Below, one piece after another: positions 6,896 to 7,185 of a stretch of 7,185 nucleotides of DNA. How positions within the stretch are numbered: the stretch's first letter is position 1; every line of letters starts with the position of its first letter. The DNA lies in assembly GCA_949948825.1 (NCBI GenBank), contig CATLIJ010000127.1, positions 1 through 7,185 on the forward strand. The letters are read 5' to 3'. The position numbers and the translations under genes are program-made. Under the pieces are notes generated by a model. The model was not told the origin of the DNA and did not search any database. It was given only the letters and a program-made list of their open reading frames with translations. The stretch is from an uncultured Clostridiaceae bacterium. Its GTDB lineage: Bacteria; Bacillota; Clostridia; Lachnospirales; Lachnospiraceae.

Positions 6896-6901
6896 GGAGG
6901 G
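6896..6901 (+). promoter_or_regulatory. Ribosome-binding site of the NusG-II gene
   Basis: GGAGGG is placed five bases before the ATG at 6907 and fixes that start. A 6-bp GC-rich hairpin (CGTCGG/CCGGCG, 6876-6892, with one G-T pair) sits just upstream without covering it. Confidence 0.8.
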
Positions 6902-6906
6902 AAAGA

Positions 6907-7185
6907 ATGGATAAAAAAAACACAAAGAAAAATGATATTTTGCTTGCAATCCTCCTTTTGTTTCTGGCAGGCGCCACAGGAGGAGGATACTGGCTTACCC
7001 ACCGTGCTCCGGCTCTGCGGGCAGAGGTGACAATCGATGGAGAGCTGGTGGAAACACTGGATTTGTCAAAGGAGCAGGAGGTGGTCATTCATGGCGCCAG
7101 AGGAGGGGTGAACCGTCTGGTGGTTCAGAATGGGCAGATCTGGTGTGCAGAGGCCTCCTGTCCGGACCAGGTGTGCGTCCATCAG
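6907..7185 (+). CDS. NusG domain II-containing membrane-anchored protein, 5' part
   Basis: The first 93 codons are present; the gene continues past the window. A short Lys-rich N terminus (MDKKNTKKND) is followed by one transmembrane helix (about 11-29). An extracytoplasmic beta-rich segment then shows the usual NusG-II pattern: VTIDGELVETLDL, a central region, NGQIWC and SCPDQVCVHQ. Cysteines 80, 85 and 90 are evenly spaced and suggest disulfide or metal/redox use. Family knowledge: such proteins often sit first in gene sets with a Gx-type transporter-like membrane protein, an FMN-binding protein, Rnf-like subunits and ApbE FMN transferase, but their own function is not established. The divergent FMN-binding reductase next door fits that setting. 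The rest of the presumed operon is not visible. Confidence 0.85.
   Translation, partial: MDKKNTKKNDILLAILLLFLAGATGGGYWLTHRAPALRAEVTIDGELVETLDLSKEQEVVIHGARGGVNRLVVQNGQIWCAEASCPDQVCVHQ

Larger units (their letters stand above)
6528..6906. other. Divergent intergenic regulatory region (379 bp)
   Basis: This AT-rich stretch separates the minus-strand reductase from the + strand NusG-II gene. It holds the reductase promoter (6593-6621) with a short dyad at its expected start point (6571-6585). It also has a second 5-bp dyad, AATCG-TAT-CGATT (6545-6557), and a pair of ATTTCAAC direct repeats (6752-6769). Nearer the + gene are a possible promoter (6813-6841), a small GC-rich hairpin (6876-6892) and the ribosome-binding site. 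Open frames across it lack good start sites and known-protein features. I see no RNA gene or riboswitch I can recognise, and 6625-6750 contains nothing further that I can assign. Confidence 0.7.

Noticed and set aside
6719..7030. Open frame of 103 codons on the + strand in the divergent intergenic region
   Set aside because: It would start at GTG without a good ribosome-binding site, spans the likely promoter and overlaps the NusG-II gene in another frame.

Overview
The window looks like chromosomal DNA from an anaerobic gut-type Firmicute, most likely a member of the Lachnospiraceae. This is inferred from strong AGGAG/GGAGG ribosome-binding sites, moderate GC with AT-rich intergenic stretches, a PreP-like M16C peptidase next to era, and a NusG-domain-II protein beside a flavin-based fumarate-reductase-family lipoprotein. 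The species cannot be named from the sequence alone. I see no rRNA, tRNA, CRISPR array, transposase or phage gene.

Left part, + strand. The last 25 codons of an unidentified membrane-type protein (1-78) are followed by a complete 987-residue M16C zinc metallopeptidase (159-3122). Next comes a 201-bp non-coding element with perfect 18-bp terminal inverted repeats and internal hairpins (3132-3332). The GTPase gene era (3348-4259) follows at once; its start is 60 bases downstream of the first in-frame ATG, which lies in a hairpin loop of the element. The peptidase and era have no clear promoter between them, so era is probably co-transcribed through the element.

Middle. A perfect 19-bp stem-loop with A and T tracts (4266-4308) separates era from the convergent gene on the minus strand and should terminate transcription from both sides.

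Right part. The minus strand carries a 734-residue lipoprotein (6527 to 4323, GTG start). It has two covalent-FMN domains followed by an FAD-binding fumarate/urocanate-reductase-type domain. A good promoter (TTGACA, 17 bp, TAAAAT) lies upstream. Divergent from it, after a 379-bp intergenic region, a membrane-anchored NusG-domain-II protein begins at 6907 and runs off the window. Proteins of this type often precede genes for flavin electron-transfer components such as FMN-binding proteins and ApbE. The divergent pair therefore plausibly marks a small anaerobic respiration locus in which membrane-derived electrons pass through bound FMN to an extracytoplasmic reductase. Its electron acceptor is not determined. 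The two most interesting items are the cloverleaf-like inverted-repeat element in front of era and the atypical substrate pocket of the reductase.
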